Shown: positions 44,765-54,503 of the stretch, one piece after another
Position numbering within the stretch: position 1 is the first letter of the stretch
Layout: each line of letters opens with the position of its first letter
Assembly: GCA_030760725.1 (NCBI GenBank)
Contig: JASWHV010000013.1
Coordinates: 39,094,699 to 39,158,698, forward strand
Direction: 5' to 3'
DNA from: Neostapfia colusana
Lineage: Eukaryota; Streptophyta; Magnoliopsida; Poales; Poaceae
Length of the DNA: 64,000 bases
Translations under genes and position numbers: made by a program
The notes under the pieces: generated by a model
Databases searched by the model: none
What the model was told of the DNA's origin: nothing
Seen by the model: the letters and a program-made list of their open reading frames with translations, nothing else

Positions 44765-45187
44765 CCAACAGTGTCGGACCTCCCGGAGGTGAGCTCCGGA
44801 GGTGACACGTGTCCGGTAGTCTCAGACCTCCCAGAGGCAAGCTCCGAAGGTGACACGTGTCCTGCAGGCTGACCTCGCTCCTCCACAGAGGCTAGCTCCG
44901 GGGGCAACACGTGTCTCACGGGGTTGGACCTCGCCCCTTTCACAGAGACGAGCCCCGATCCTGCCACGTAGCCAGTTAGTGGCGGACCTCTCCCCCTTTG
45001 CGGGGATGAGCTCCGAAGGCGCCACGTGGCCAGCGGGTTGCGGGAGTTGTCTTCGGCACTCTCTGGGAACTGGAGTTAGCTCTTTTCGGCTATCCTTTTG
45101 ATTCTTTTTATGTTTCCATTTTTTTTTAAAATGTTTTCTTTATATAAAATATGAATGCGTGCAGAAATCGAAATTGAAGGTGTCACA
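44765..45187 (-). repeat. End of the shared X LTR, including second part of its G-box array
   Basis: It resumes after S3 with CCAACAGTGTCGGACC and continues to the LTR boundary TGTCACA at 45187. The sequence matches 2920-3345. Confidence 0.88.
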
Positions 45188-45206
45188 AATCTACCCCCCT
45201 TAAATT
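45188..45206 (-). promoter_or_regulatory. X2 polypurine tract
   Basis: The minus strand reads AATTTAAGGGGGGTAGATT before the LTR start. Confidence 0.85.
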
Positions 45207-45227
45207 GAATCTCACCCTCGAGATTCG

Positions 45228-45623
45228 CTAGTGGAGAATAGATGTGGCTTCAGCTTCTGTGTGATGGATCAATTGTACCTTGCACCATCGGATCACTTTG
45301 TTCCTCGTGACCCTTTCCTTCACGTTCAAAATTCGGACAGGGTGCTCTACATAGGTCAGATCCTCTTGAAGCTCAAGCTCATCCAACGGTACTTGTTCTT
45401 CTGGTACTCTCAAGCACTTCTTGAGCTGGGATACATGAAACACTTCATGCACGTCGGAGAGGTGCATTGGAAGCTCTAACTGATAGGCTACTTCTCCTCG
45501 GTTGTCCAAAATCTTAAATGGCCCGATGTAGCGAGGTGCTAACTTGCCATTGACGTTGAAACGTCGTTGGCCTCGGATAGGCGATACCTTAAGGTATACA
45601 AAGTCTTCTACTTCAAAAGTCAA
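45228..45623 (-). pseudogene. X2 integrase C-terminus and truncated chromodomain
   Basis: 131 codons: FEVEDFVYLKVSPIRGQRRF, LAPRYIGPFKILDNRGEVAY, HLSDVHEVFHVSQLKKCLRV, then the chromodomain up to EAEAT. Compared with X1, 38 bp (X1 3407-3444) are missing, which shifts the frame and removes the normal end. The deletion is flanked by ATG, a short microhomology. Confidence 0.82.
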
Positions 45624-46031
45624 CTTCCTTCACCTCTTGTCCGCGTAGCCTTTCTGCCGTGACTGAGCAGCGTTCAAGTTCTCCCGTATTGTTTGGACTT
45701 GTTTCTCAGCTTCTTGCAGCACTTCGGGTCCAAACCCTTGGTTTTATCCGGCCTCGTTCCAAAACAGCGGCGTTCTACACCGTCTACCATACAATGCTTC
45801 GAAAGGTAACATCTTCAAGCTAGCTTAATAGCTGTTGTTATTGGAGAATTCGGCATAAGGCAAGCTCCTATCCCAACTACGCCCATGTTTCAAGGCGCAA
45901 GCTCTCAGCAAGTCTTCCAAAATTTGGTTGGTCCTTTCGGTTTGTCCATCAGTCTGCGGGTGGTAAGCAGAGCTAAAATACAGTCATGTACCCATAGCCC
46001 CATACAGCTTCCTCCAGAACCTAGAGGTAAA
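45624..46031 (-). pseudogene. X2 integrase core, decayed
   Basis: Continuation of integrase in broken frames. It matches X1 3790-4240 and Y, with motifs such as SWDRSLPYAEFSNNN recognisable across frameshifts. No open segment of useful length remains. Confidence 0.7.
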
Positions 46032-46832
46032 CTAAGAACCTCGATCTGAGACTATCCTCTTCGGGACTCCATGGCAGCACACGATTTGCTCCATGTACAG
46101 CTCGGCTAGTTGTGCAACGTTGCATGTGATCTTAACAGGAAAAAAATTGGCTGTTTTCATAAATCGGTCCATGATAACCAAGATGGAGTCATAACCCGAC
46201 CGAGTACATGGCAATCCGACGATGAAATCCATACTGATGTCCTCCCACTTCCACTCGAGAACTTTCAATGGTTGCAACAATCTGGCGGGTCTTTGATGTT
46301 CGGCCTTCACCCATTGGCATGTGTCGCATAAGGCAACATACTCGGCTATGTCCCTTTTCATACCATCCCACCAATAATAAGTCTTTAGGTCCTTGTACAT
46401 CTTGGTACTTCCGGGATGTATGGAATAAGGTGAGTCATGTGCCTCTTTTAATATTGTGTCGCGGATGTGCTTCACGTTAGGCACACAAATCCTTTTTCCT
46501 AGCCAAAGCGTACCCTTCTCATCATCCTTGAAGTCCTTTTCTATGCCTTGTCGGATTCTTTCCTTGATCTCCTCACCCGTAGCTTGGCCATCTCTTATCT
46601 CTTGTTCCAATGAAGAGTGGAGTTCCATCACTTCTATATCGTTCAAAAATCCGAGATGTAACCGTTCGAACTCCTTGCGCAGCTCGGGCGGTAGCTCCCG
46701 AACCGTGAGTTGGTGACATGCTCCCTTCCGGCTCAATGCATCGGCTACTACGTTAGCCATTCCGGGGTGATAGTTGATTCTAACATCATAATCCTTGATA
46801 AGCTCCAACCATCGACGTTGCCTCAAATTCAA
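46032..46832 (-). pseudogene. X2 RNase H end, integrase finger and core start
   Basis: 266 codons: LRQRRWLELIKDYDVRINYH, NVVADALSRKGACHQL, HPGSTKMYKDLKTYYWWDGM with CDTCQWVKAEHQRP (HHCC finger intact), then WEDISMDFIVGLPCTRSGYD and KRIVSDRGS with the first two catalytic Asp. It is better preserved than the X1 copy. Confidence 0.85.
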
Positions 46833-47107
46833 ATCCGTTTGGGTAAATATGTACCCGAGGCTTTTATGATCGTATAGATCTCACATCGATGACCAAGATA
46901 TAATGTCTCCAAATCTTCAATGCATGCACCACGGCTGCAAGTTCCAAGTCATGTGTGAGGTAATTCAGCTCGTGTTTCTTTAGTCATCTCAAGGCATAGG
47001 CTACCACTTGTCCTTCTTGCATGAGCACACATCCAAGCCCTTGTCTAGATGCGTCACGATATATGTCAAAGCTCTTGCTCACGTCTGGTAATACTAGAAC
47101 CGGTGCT
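46833..47107 (-). pseudogene. X2 RNase H, N-terminal part, interrupted by Z
   Basis: Matches X1 5035-5300 with a frameshift near 46871. It stops at 47107, where Z is inserted, and continues at 62548. Confidence 0.78.
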
Positions 47108-49659
47108 TGTAAGGGCCTCAGTTTTTGGACACCCATTTGCAGTGTTCATCACCACACCACACACCTCATTTGAGGAAGAATGATGAACACAAATGAAGAG
47201 CAAGTAACAATTATCAACATGCTCATTAGAGAACAAACTCACACATTGCAAAAGTGGTATTTCCCACATGTGATATAGATGGGCTGGACATATGAAAACT
47301 CCTACACTTTGCTAAGGATGTCCATGCCAAGTTTCACCCAAATTCAAAACCTTTTTGAGGTCAGTTTGGGTATAGTTAGGAAGAGGGCAGTTTGAAACCA
47401 TATTCAAATTCAAACTGTTTTTATCCAATAAATTTAAAAGTGGGGGGCATATTCTTACTCAGCACATTTTTGTGAGCTCACACACCAACTTTCGCTCCAT
47501 TTGGAGTTGATCTTGACATGAGCTAAGGGGGAGAAATTCAAACTTTATTTGAATTTCAAACTGAACTTGTGCTGAAATTCATTCAAACCAAACCTCATTT
47601 GAACTTTGATCAATTCAAATGGCCCATGGGTGAATAATTTGAATTGCCAAGGGTAGTATGGGGTTCACTGTTTACAACAGTGATTAGGAGTAAATTTCAG
47701 AGGTTAAAACTGGAGGTGGGACCCACATGTCAGCCACAGCTCAGATCAAACTGACTGAGACTTTTTCACTCGGGTCGCCGAGCCGCAGCGGTGATCGCCA
47801 CCGAGGCCAGTCGCCGCGCCACCAGCTGCTTGCCCACGCGCGGGCATGAGGCGGTGCAGAGCCTTCTTAAGGCGCCTGCCCCCTCCTCGGCCGAGGCACC
47901 GTCGTTCTTCCCCGCAAGAACTCAGCGCCGGCCGAAAACTTCCGCAGCTCGGACTTGATCGGAGAACGCCGATCGCAGCTCCCTCCTTCCACTCCAGAGC
48001 CCCAGCAAGGTACTAGAGACCTTCCTCCATCCTCCCCGTTGCTAGAATTCGGTTGAAACCGAGTGATATCGGCTGTGCCGAAAGATCAAAATCGGAACTT
48101 GGAACCGCTGCACCTCGGGCTCTCGTGGACAGTCCAACCAGGGCGTTGTCACGCCCGAGCCAAGGCACCCTTGGACGCGCGGGTGACTGGTGCTGCTCAT
48201 CCCCGAGCCACAGCTCGAGTGGTTGCTCACCGGCGGCGAATTTCCACTTTTCCCCTTTCTGTGTACAGAACGACCTTCGGGTACGATTCTGTTTAATTCG
48301 TGCTCTAGAAAGGATTAGAGGGCCTCAGGCCGCTCTCACACGAGCTAGACACGGTAACGCACAAGTTGCCTTCACAACTCTGGGCCGGAGAACCTCTGTG
48401 CCCGGCGTAATTTGAGGTCTACTAATGGCGGAACGAACGGGCGGCATCGGGCACACGGTGAGGACCTATTTCGGGCCTTCCCCGAGCTGCCTCGAGCTCA
48501 TGTCGACCTTCTCTGAGGTCCACTGATGCTCCCCGACCGGTTTCCCAAGTAGCTGAGGTGCTAGAGAAGTCAGCCGACATGGCCGAAGTCATTCCGAGGT
48601 GGCGGCTCGTCGCCGACCATGCTCCGGCCGTTGTCATGAGCAGCTGACCCTCGGATCCTGTTCCCCGAGTAAAAGTAGGCAGGGGCGGCCAGGATCGAGA
48701 AGTTTGGAGCTGTACAGCAGCCGGCGGCGAGCTCTCCGGTGAGATCCCTCGGCGGCGGGGCGCGGGTGTCGCGAGGTTGAAGAAGGGGGTGGACCCCAGC
48801 TGTCAGCGGGAGATATTTTGAATCGGGATCCGGCTGCGGCCGGGATCGGGTGTGCTGGCGCGTAAAATCATTGTGGGCCGCGGTGTGCTGTCGCCTCGGC
48901 GTGCGACGCGTGTCCCCTGGGCCCACGCGCGAGTTTAAACTTTTCCCCGATTTTCAGATTTCCTTCAAACTTCAAATCCTTATAACTTTGGATAGAAAGA
49001 TCCAAATTGAGTGAAACAAATTTTGCTGGATTCAGCTCTCTGAGTACTTTCCAGAAAATCAAGTTTCACTTCAGGAAATTCCTTATTTCCCCAGAATTAA
49101 TTCCTCAAAATTTAAACTGTTAGGAATTTTAACTGGAGAATCCTTTGGAGGAAAATCCTGAAATTTTGCTGAGATGTTCACCAAAATATCCTTGAACTAC
49201 CATAAAAATTTCAGATCCATTTGAGCTCATTTAATCCAGCTAATGGTGTGATTAGTGAAACTGTTCCAGAGAAAATAGAAAATGTTCAGAAAACATTTTC
49301 AGAATTTTCTCTGAAATTGTTTAGCTCATATCTTTAGTTAGAGACTTCCAAATTAAGTGAGACCAAATCCATTAGAACCCTCTGAAAATCTAGTGTTCAG
49401 AAAGTCATAGTTTGTTTCATGAAAATCCTTAGAACACCCTAAAAGCCTTTAATTAAGGTCAAGGACATAATTAATTGTGGAGGGCTCAATTGAGCTTTGC
49501 TGCAACTAAAACTTGACCAAGTCCCTGTTTAGGTTGTAACCAAGCCACAGTAAAAGTTTCACAGTCATTAGGTCTGTCTAGCAAGGGTTATAGACTTCAC
49601 ATCTTCAAAGTTAATACAAATGCATTTAAATTGATACATATGTTTCTTATATCATGTAG

Positions 49660-49740
49660 TCGCTAAGGTCGAGGAGGAACCCGAAGTCCTAGACTTCGTT
49701 ACTCCGGAGGAACAGCTAGCCTACGACCATGAGCAGCATG
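49660..49740 (+). other. Candidate LTR exon A (Z 5' LTR)
   Basis: 81 nt, open. Acceptor ATCATGTAG after a T-rich tract; donor CATG/GCAAGC. Phase 1 at both ends. The peptide begins AKVEEEPEVLDFVTPEEQLA and continues with YDHEQH. The 3' LTR version has Gln in place of both His. Confidence 0.5.
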
Positions 49741-50788
49741 GCAAGCTCCGGATGCATTAACCTTTTTACAAATTTTTATTGTTTTGAGCACATACTTGTC
49801 TCCCTTGTTCTGTGCATTAGAGTCTTGTTTGGAAATCCAGCTGCATAGCCAAGAAAACCATGGGTTGGGTTTAGGATTGCAAACCCCGTTAGCCACTGCA
49901 TTGCTAGGATAGAGTAGGATTCGGTACAAGTCGAGTGGTTGGAACTACTCGCGAGAATAGGCTATAGGCACATTGCTCGGGTAGAGATAGCACATGATAC
50001 ACATGGCAAGAAAATGAGACCGAGCGGAGAGTAAGGGCAGCAGGACTTTGGGGCCTGTGTGCTGTAGCTCCGCTTGTGTCGATTGAGGACCGAGCCGTGT
50101 GCGGGCCTGTTGAACAAGCTAGAACAGTACCGAAGACCTACCGGCTATATGGGAACCGGGAAACTGATGTAACTCGGGTAGCTGGTTATTGAGGCATTGC
50201 CCGTCGTTCAGAGGGTAGGTTGAGAGCTCGAGGTGTAAATCGGCTGGCGGCACGGAGATGCGCGTGCAGAGACCTCTTGCTCGGGACGATGGGACCGGTT
50301 CAATATTTGGCTAACGGGTGAAAGGTAGTCGCGTACGGCGTTCGTGATGGTTGTTGTAGGCAACATCGAGTATGGGCGTACGTGACGGGTTGTTCGGGTA
50401 ACCCTGCAGGTGTAAATCGATTATAATCGCCGTCCCTCGCGGTCAGTGAGTACCACTTGTTCACTGTACCGTGACGTAGAAAGAACAGGCTAGTTACATG
50501 TTAAAATGTTGCTAATTGAAAGCTGGACATTGATTGTTAATGATATGCTGTAGCTTAGAGCTAATTAAAGTTCTTTTCAACTTTGGGCAAAGTACATGAG
50601 AGAAATGCGTTTCTTGTTTGATTGCGGCTCTCTCATGTGCCTTAGCGTAAGGTTCTCCACAACCTGCTGCTAAAACTTGAAAGTAAGGTTCTACTAATTA
50701 GGCGAGTCCTTGCAAATGATTTTTACCTCATGCAACCCATTACCCTCATGTAGAAGTTCCATGTTTAGGTGAGACGGGTAAGACTTGC

Positions 50789-50804
50789 TGAGCCTTCGTG
50801 CTCA
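50789..50804 (+). promoter_or_regulatory. Conserved stem-loop before exon B (Z 5' LTR)
   Basis: TGAGC-CTTCGT-GCTCA preceded by GACTTGC, 25 nt before the exon B acceptor. The stem sequence differs from X and Y, but the flank and fold are the same. Confidence 0.55.
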
Positions 50805-50829
50805 CTGCTTGTGTTTGAAGCTTTTGCAG

Positions 50830-50918
50830 GGTTCTATGAGGAAGGGACTCCCGAAGAGGAGACGGAACCCCAGGAGGGGAACCCCGTCGAGTGGGAGTCG
50901 TGCACGCCGCAGAGTTAG
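50830..50918 (+). other. Candidate LTR exon B with stop (Z 5' LTR)
   Basis: Acceptor GAAGCTTTTGCAG; 89 nt joining in phase 1: Gly, FYEEGTPEEETEPQEGNPVE, then WESCTPQS and TAG at 50916-50918. Strongly acidic. Confidence 0.5.
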
Positions 50919-51039
50919 TGTGCGTGTGTGCTAGCAAGGACACGTTCGAGGGCTGAACGTGCACTTGATGCTTAGTCTACGCCCGCGAGTGTAGACTGAA
51001 CTTATTTTGATGTAAACATGTTCATAAACTTGTTTATGT

Positions 51040-51045
51040 AATAAA
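51040..51045 (+). terminator. Poly(A) signal, Z 5' LTR
   Basis: AATAAA in TATGTAATAAAACTTCC, about 105 bp before the LTR end. It is conserved at 62433-62438. Confidence 0.65.
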
Positions 51046-51152
51046 ACTTCCGCTTCCGCTTTGCACCTTTGACGTGTGTTATACGGTGCTGTGCAACACA
51101 GCACCCCTCAGCGTGATCCTGGCTCGACAGGACCAATGGGGTCGTGTCAGCG

Positions 51153-51164
51153 TGGTATCAGAGC
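51153..51164 (+). promoter_or_regulatory. Z primer-binding site
   Basis: TGGTATCAGAGC, three bases after the LTR end, matching initiator tRNA-Met for 12 bases before diverging. Confidence 0.93.
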
Positions 51165-52653
51165 TCGCTTGAGGTTTAACACAGTACAAAGGTCTTCTTT
51201 TTTTCAAAAAAATCCAGTGAGGAACGAGTTAGTAGCCCGTATAAGGATGTTATTAGTATATAGAAAGTGGCTTATTAACCTATTTGTTTTGTCGGAAAAT
51301 TGTGCATCTCGGGACGTTCATGTCTTGGGGGGTGCACGTAAGCGCTGTCCACCAGTGCGCACAAGCTGAAGGGTGGAGCCCCACGGGTGGCAGGTAACCC
51401 GACCCGCTTTAGTATCCTCTACGACTCTTCATGTCGTTTGGGGTATTCGAGCAACGTCTGTCCCTGGCGTGCGTGGTGCAATTTGGGAGGCCCCGTCACG
51501 TGGTCTGAAATGTGAACACGTAACTCAAGGCGTGTTTGGCTTGAGAACATCCGGGCGAGTGATGACGGCCGGATATACGAACTGTATGGATTCCGGGCTT
51601 GGTGTGCAGCCGAGTCTGATGATTGTTTGAGTTTCTGCAGGTAGCCTTACCACGGAACGGTAGACGTGTAGCATCCGTGTGCGAGTGACGAGTAGTGCCA
51701 CTGAACTAACGAAGCCGGCTAAGTCCGGTACAGGTTTTTCCTTTGTGAGGACGTAGTACCGACATAATCTGGTGACGCATCGGCGTCACATCCAACTAAA
51801 TGAACAACTTCATTTAAAAACTTGAAGGTTTTGATCCAAAGTAGTAAAACTTGATGTAACTCCTTCCCTTGTACAGGATATTCAAAGTTAACAAGTTTTC
51901 AACTTATAGGATGTTAAGGACAGAGCACTCTGTTTTCAGCTGAATCAAGGCTAAAGTTAATCAGAGGTTAGAGGTTGAGTTCTTTCGAGGTTGGGGTCGT
52001 ATGATACATTTCTGGAAAGCGTTGGAAGAGCTTTACAACTCTTCTGTTGAGGTCCAGAGGTGTTTTCATCCCTTAACCACTCGAAAAATGCAGTAGAGTT
52101 GAAACTGTCCAGGAAACAGGACAGAGCAAAGACTCTCTGTAAACTCTCTGTAAATTAAGCATAACTTCCTGCTTAAAAATCCAAAAATAGGAAATGAGGT
52201 AGTTCTGGAAAGCTTATGAGATGGGTTACAACTTTGTAACAGAAAGTTTTGTCAGATTAGGAACAGAAATAACTGGGATTCTTGGATCAAATCAGTACCT
52301 AAGGCAGGGAGGTGCTGTCCAATTGTTTCCAGAAATTCTGTTAATTTGACATCTCATAACCTTTGAACCAAGACAGATCTTAGGCCAAGCAAATACTGGC
52401 TGTAAAGCTATTGAAGTTAACTTTAACTTTGATGTTGAGCTCCAGAATTGGTTTTGCCTTTAACATGGCCTAAATCAGGTTGATATGGAAACTGGTCAAG
52501 GCTGTCATGGGAACAGCAGATCAGCAGTCAAATTGGTTTAAAAATTTGAACTATATTTCCAAGTGTTATGGGTTCAATGACATATCTTATGTTATAACTC
52601 AATGGTTTACTGTTTAAATAAATATTTGACATTTCTCAAATATATTTTTACAG
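51165..52653 (+). other. Z leader
   Basis: About 1.5 kb between the PBS and ORF0. The first 500 bp are GC-rich; the rest is AT-rich and resembles an intron, ending in ATATTTTTACAG directly before the ORF0 ATG. No convincing ORF. Confidence 0.6.
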
Positions 52654-53598
52654 ATGGCAGCAGATAAACAGTTGGAGAACGGGTGGGTAGTTTCCCACTG
52701 TTCTGACCGTAGCGGCTACCCGGAAGCATTGTGGCAAATGCTCCAATATTTCGGGTACAACCAGATGCCGCAATACTTCGCCAAGGAAGAAGGCGAAGAG
52801 GGGAACAAAACGTGGACGATCCATGTCGAGGTTCCCGCAGGACCTACGCCACCCGGTTGGGTGCCATTCACCGTCACGGTGAGAGGAAGACAACCGGAAG
52901 GGATGTGGCAAGTGGCAGCCCGTGACACTATGTCACGTTTCTGCCAACTGCACGTGCAGGCTATGGAGGGCACACCATACGCACTCGTTCCAGTGGAGGG
53001 ACGAGCTCAGCATGTGTGGGAAGAGAGGTACCTGGAGGCAACAGACCCGAGTTGCCCAAGGTACAACCCCGCGGAGGCAAATCTCAGCCTCCAAATGAGG
53101 GCGGGAAACGCTGTGATAGACAGCCAAGCTGTTCATACGGAGCATCTCGCCACCAAGCTCAAGGAGAGCACAAGCCGTGGAGATCATTTCGAGAGTGCTC
53201 ACAGCACACTCCGCAATGTGCTCCTTCCGACGATCAAGCGACTGAATGAACAACACAATCAGTTGCGTCGTCTGAAGAAGGCAAAGAAGAAGAGCCGTGT
53301 TGACATCGCGGCGTTGCAAGAGCTGGTGCAGACCCTAACCCAGCAGAATGAGGACCATGCTCAGGAGCGGGACGACGCTATCGAGGAAGGCCAAGGCTGG
53401 GAAGAGGACTACAACCAAGCTATGGACGAGGTGCATGCCTTGCAGGACCTCGTGCCCCCGGTATTGGGCATACCGGTAGTCTTGGGTCTTCCAGCCATGG
53501 GAGAACCTGGAATGGGAGAAGAGGTGGTAGACCCCGAGCCACCAGCAGAGGTACGGCAGGAGGACGACCCACAGGAGGTCGAGTTCTACTCCGAGTAG
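52654..53598 (+). CDS. Z ORF0, unknown protein with coiled coil
   Basis: 314 codons, intact, ATG directly after a consensus acceptor (TTTTTACAG/ATG). No family recognised. The N-terminal half is globular in composition (WQMLQYFGYNQMPQYF, WTIHVEVPAGP, PFTVTVRGRQPEG, RFCQLHVQAMEGTPYALVPV). Residues about 165-270 are rich in heptad Leu/Glu/Gln (LRNVLLPTIKRLNEQHNQLR, LQELVQTLTQQNEDHAQERD) with a basic patch KKAKKKSR. The tail is Pro-rich and acidic. The same position, coiled coil and acidic tail are seen in Y ORF0, but sequence similarity is too weak to claim homology. An accessory role in particle or RNA handling would be a guess. Confidence 0.7.
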   Translation: MAADKQLENGWVVSHCSDRSGYPEALWQMLQYFGYNQMPQYFAKEEGEEGNKTWTIHVEVPAGPTPPGWVPFTVTVRGRQPEGMWQVAARDTMSRFCQLHVQAMEGTPYALVPVEGRAQHVWEERYLEATDPSCPRYNPAEANLSLQMRAGNAVIDSQAVHTEHLATKLKESTSRGDHFESAHSTLRNVLLPTIKRLNEQHNQLRRLKKAKKKSRVDIAALQELVQTLTQQNEDHAQERDDAIEEGQGWEEDYNQAMDEVHALQDLVPPVLGIPVVLGLPAMGEPGMGEEVVDPEPPAEVRQEDDPQEVEFYSE

Positions 53599-53870
53599 GG
53601 GGTTACGGTTGCCAAGTAGGGCAGCTAGGGTAGCGTAACCCAACTTTTGTAATCAGTGACATGTCGTGTAGACAGTAGCGTATGTATAGGTAGTGACGAC
53701 ATGAGCACGACTTCTCGGAGATCCGAGAATAATGTATCTTGTATAAAGTTTATGCTTTATCAATATATGTGAATGTTGTGCAAATTAAACATGTGCCACT
53801 TCAATACGTACTGTTGCGTATGGAATTTTAAGTAAGACATGTGCTAATTGCTGCTGTTTTGAATTTCAGA

Positions 53871-54503
53871 ATGACGCGTACTCGTGCCAACCCTGACGTT
53901 GGGGGTACCAGTCAAGGGGGAGAGACCTCCCAACCACCTCCCGAGGACTCCTCGGGACAGCAACAGCAACAGCAACAGCAAACACCGCCACCGCCACTGC
54001 CAACGGTTACATTGGCCGACATTGTCGCGGCAATGGTGGGCTCGCATCAGCAGCACACAGAGTTGCTGCAGACTCTCATCGCCAATACGTCTCGCCCAGA
54101 GAGACGTCAAGATCGTGAGGAGCGCCAACAGAGCTCCTACTCCGACTTCCTGGCGACTCATCCCCCTGTATTCTCAAGGGTGGATGAACCACTTGACGCG
54201 GACAACTGGCTCCGCGCCATAGAAATGAAGTTCGGGCTTCTCCAAATTAGCGAGCAGCGCAAGACTCAGTTCGCGGTCCAGCAGCTCCAAGGATCCGCGA
54301 GCGTGTGGTGGGCCAACTTTTGTGCTTCACAGCCCACCGATCGAGTGATGACCTGGGCGGAGTTCCGGACGGCCTTCAGGGCCTATCATATACCGCCAGG
54401 TCTGATGAAGAGGAAGACGCAGGAGTTCCTACACCTGCAACAAGGGAGCCGGAACGCGCTGGAATACTCCAGAGCGTTCAACGATCTCGCGCTCTATGCG
54501 TAG
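53871..54503 (+). pseudogene. Z gag, N-terminal part ending at a TAG
   Basis: The ATG lies one base after TTTTGAATTTCAG. The first 60 residues are Ser/Gln/Pro-rich with a poly-Gln run. Capsid: PVFSRVDEPLDADNWLRAIE (about residue 105), GSASVWWANFC, RAYHIPPGLMKRKTQEFLHL and SRNALEYSRAFNDLALYA. It ends at TAG 54501-54503, where relatives usually have Gln. The frame continues open for 1297 codons beyond it, so a single substitution truncates gag. Confidence 0.88.

Larger units (their letters stand above)
30775..45187 (-). repeat. LTR shared by X1 (as 5' LTR) and X2 (as 3' LTR)
   Basis: The left edge TGTGACGCCCC at 30775 abuts the X1 PBS. The right edge TGTCACA at 45187 abuts the X2 PPT. The one LTR therefore serves two tandem internal regions. 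Its own sequence is 30775-32284, 40467-41817 and 44765-45187 (about 3.3 kb). The rest is S1 (with S2 inside) and S3. Exon B lies at 31092-31126, exon A at 40599-40682, a TATA box at 41212-41220, and the G-box array is split by S3. Confidence 0.88.
47108..51149 (+). repeat. Z 5' LTR
   Basis: 4042 bp. It has a long AT-rich U3, a GC-rich zone from about 47770, a donor-like CAAG/GTACTAG near 48008, an AT-rich intron-like stretch, exon A at 49660-49740, a stem-loop at 50789-50804, exon B at 50830-50918, AATAAA at 51040-51045 and end GTCGTGTCA. ORFs in the GC-rich part lack any recognisable domain and are duplicated only because the LTR is. Confidence 0.93.

Noticed and set aside
48053..48415. ORFs in the GC-rich part of the Z LTRs (also 59435-59848, 48570-48926, 59962-60318)
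   Set aside because: Different lengths in the two LTRs because of a 1-bp indel, open on both strands, no recognisable motifs.
51076..51630. Two ORFs of 97 and 85 codons across the Z LTR end and leader
   Set aside because: The first crosses the LTR boundary and PBS. Neither has a domain, and the region reads as an untranslated leader.
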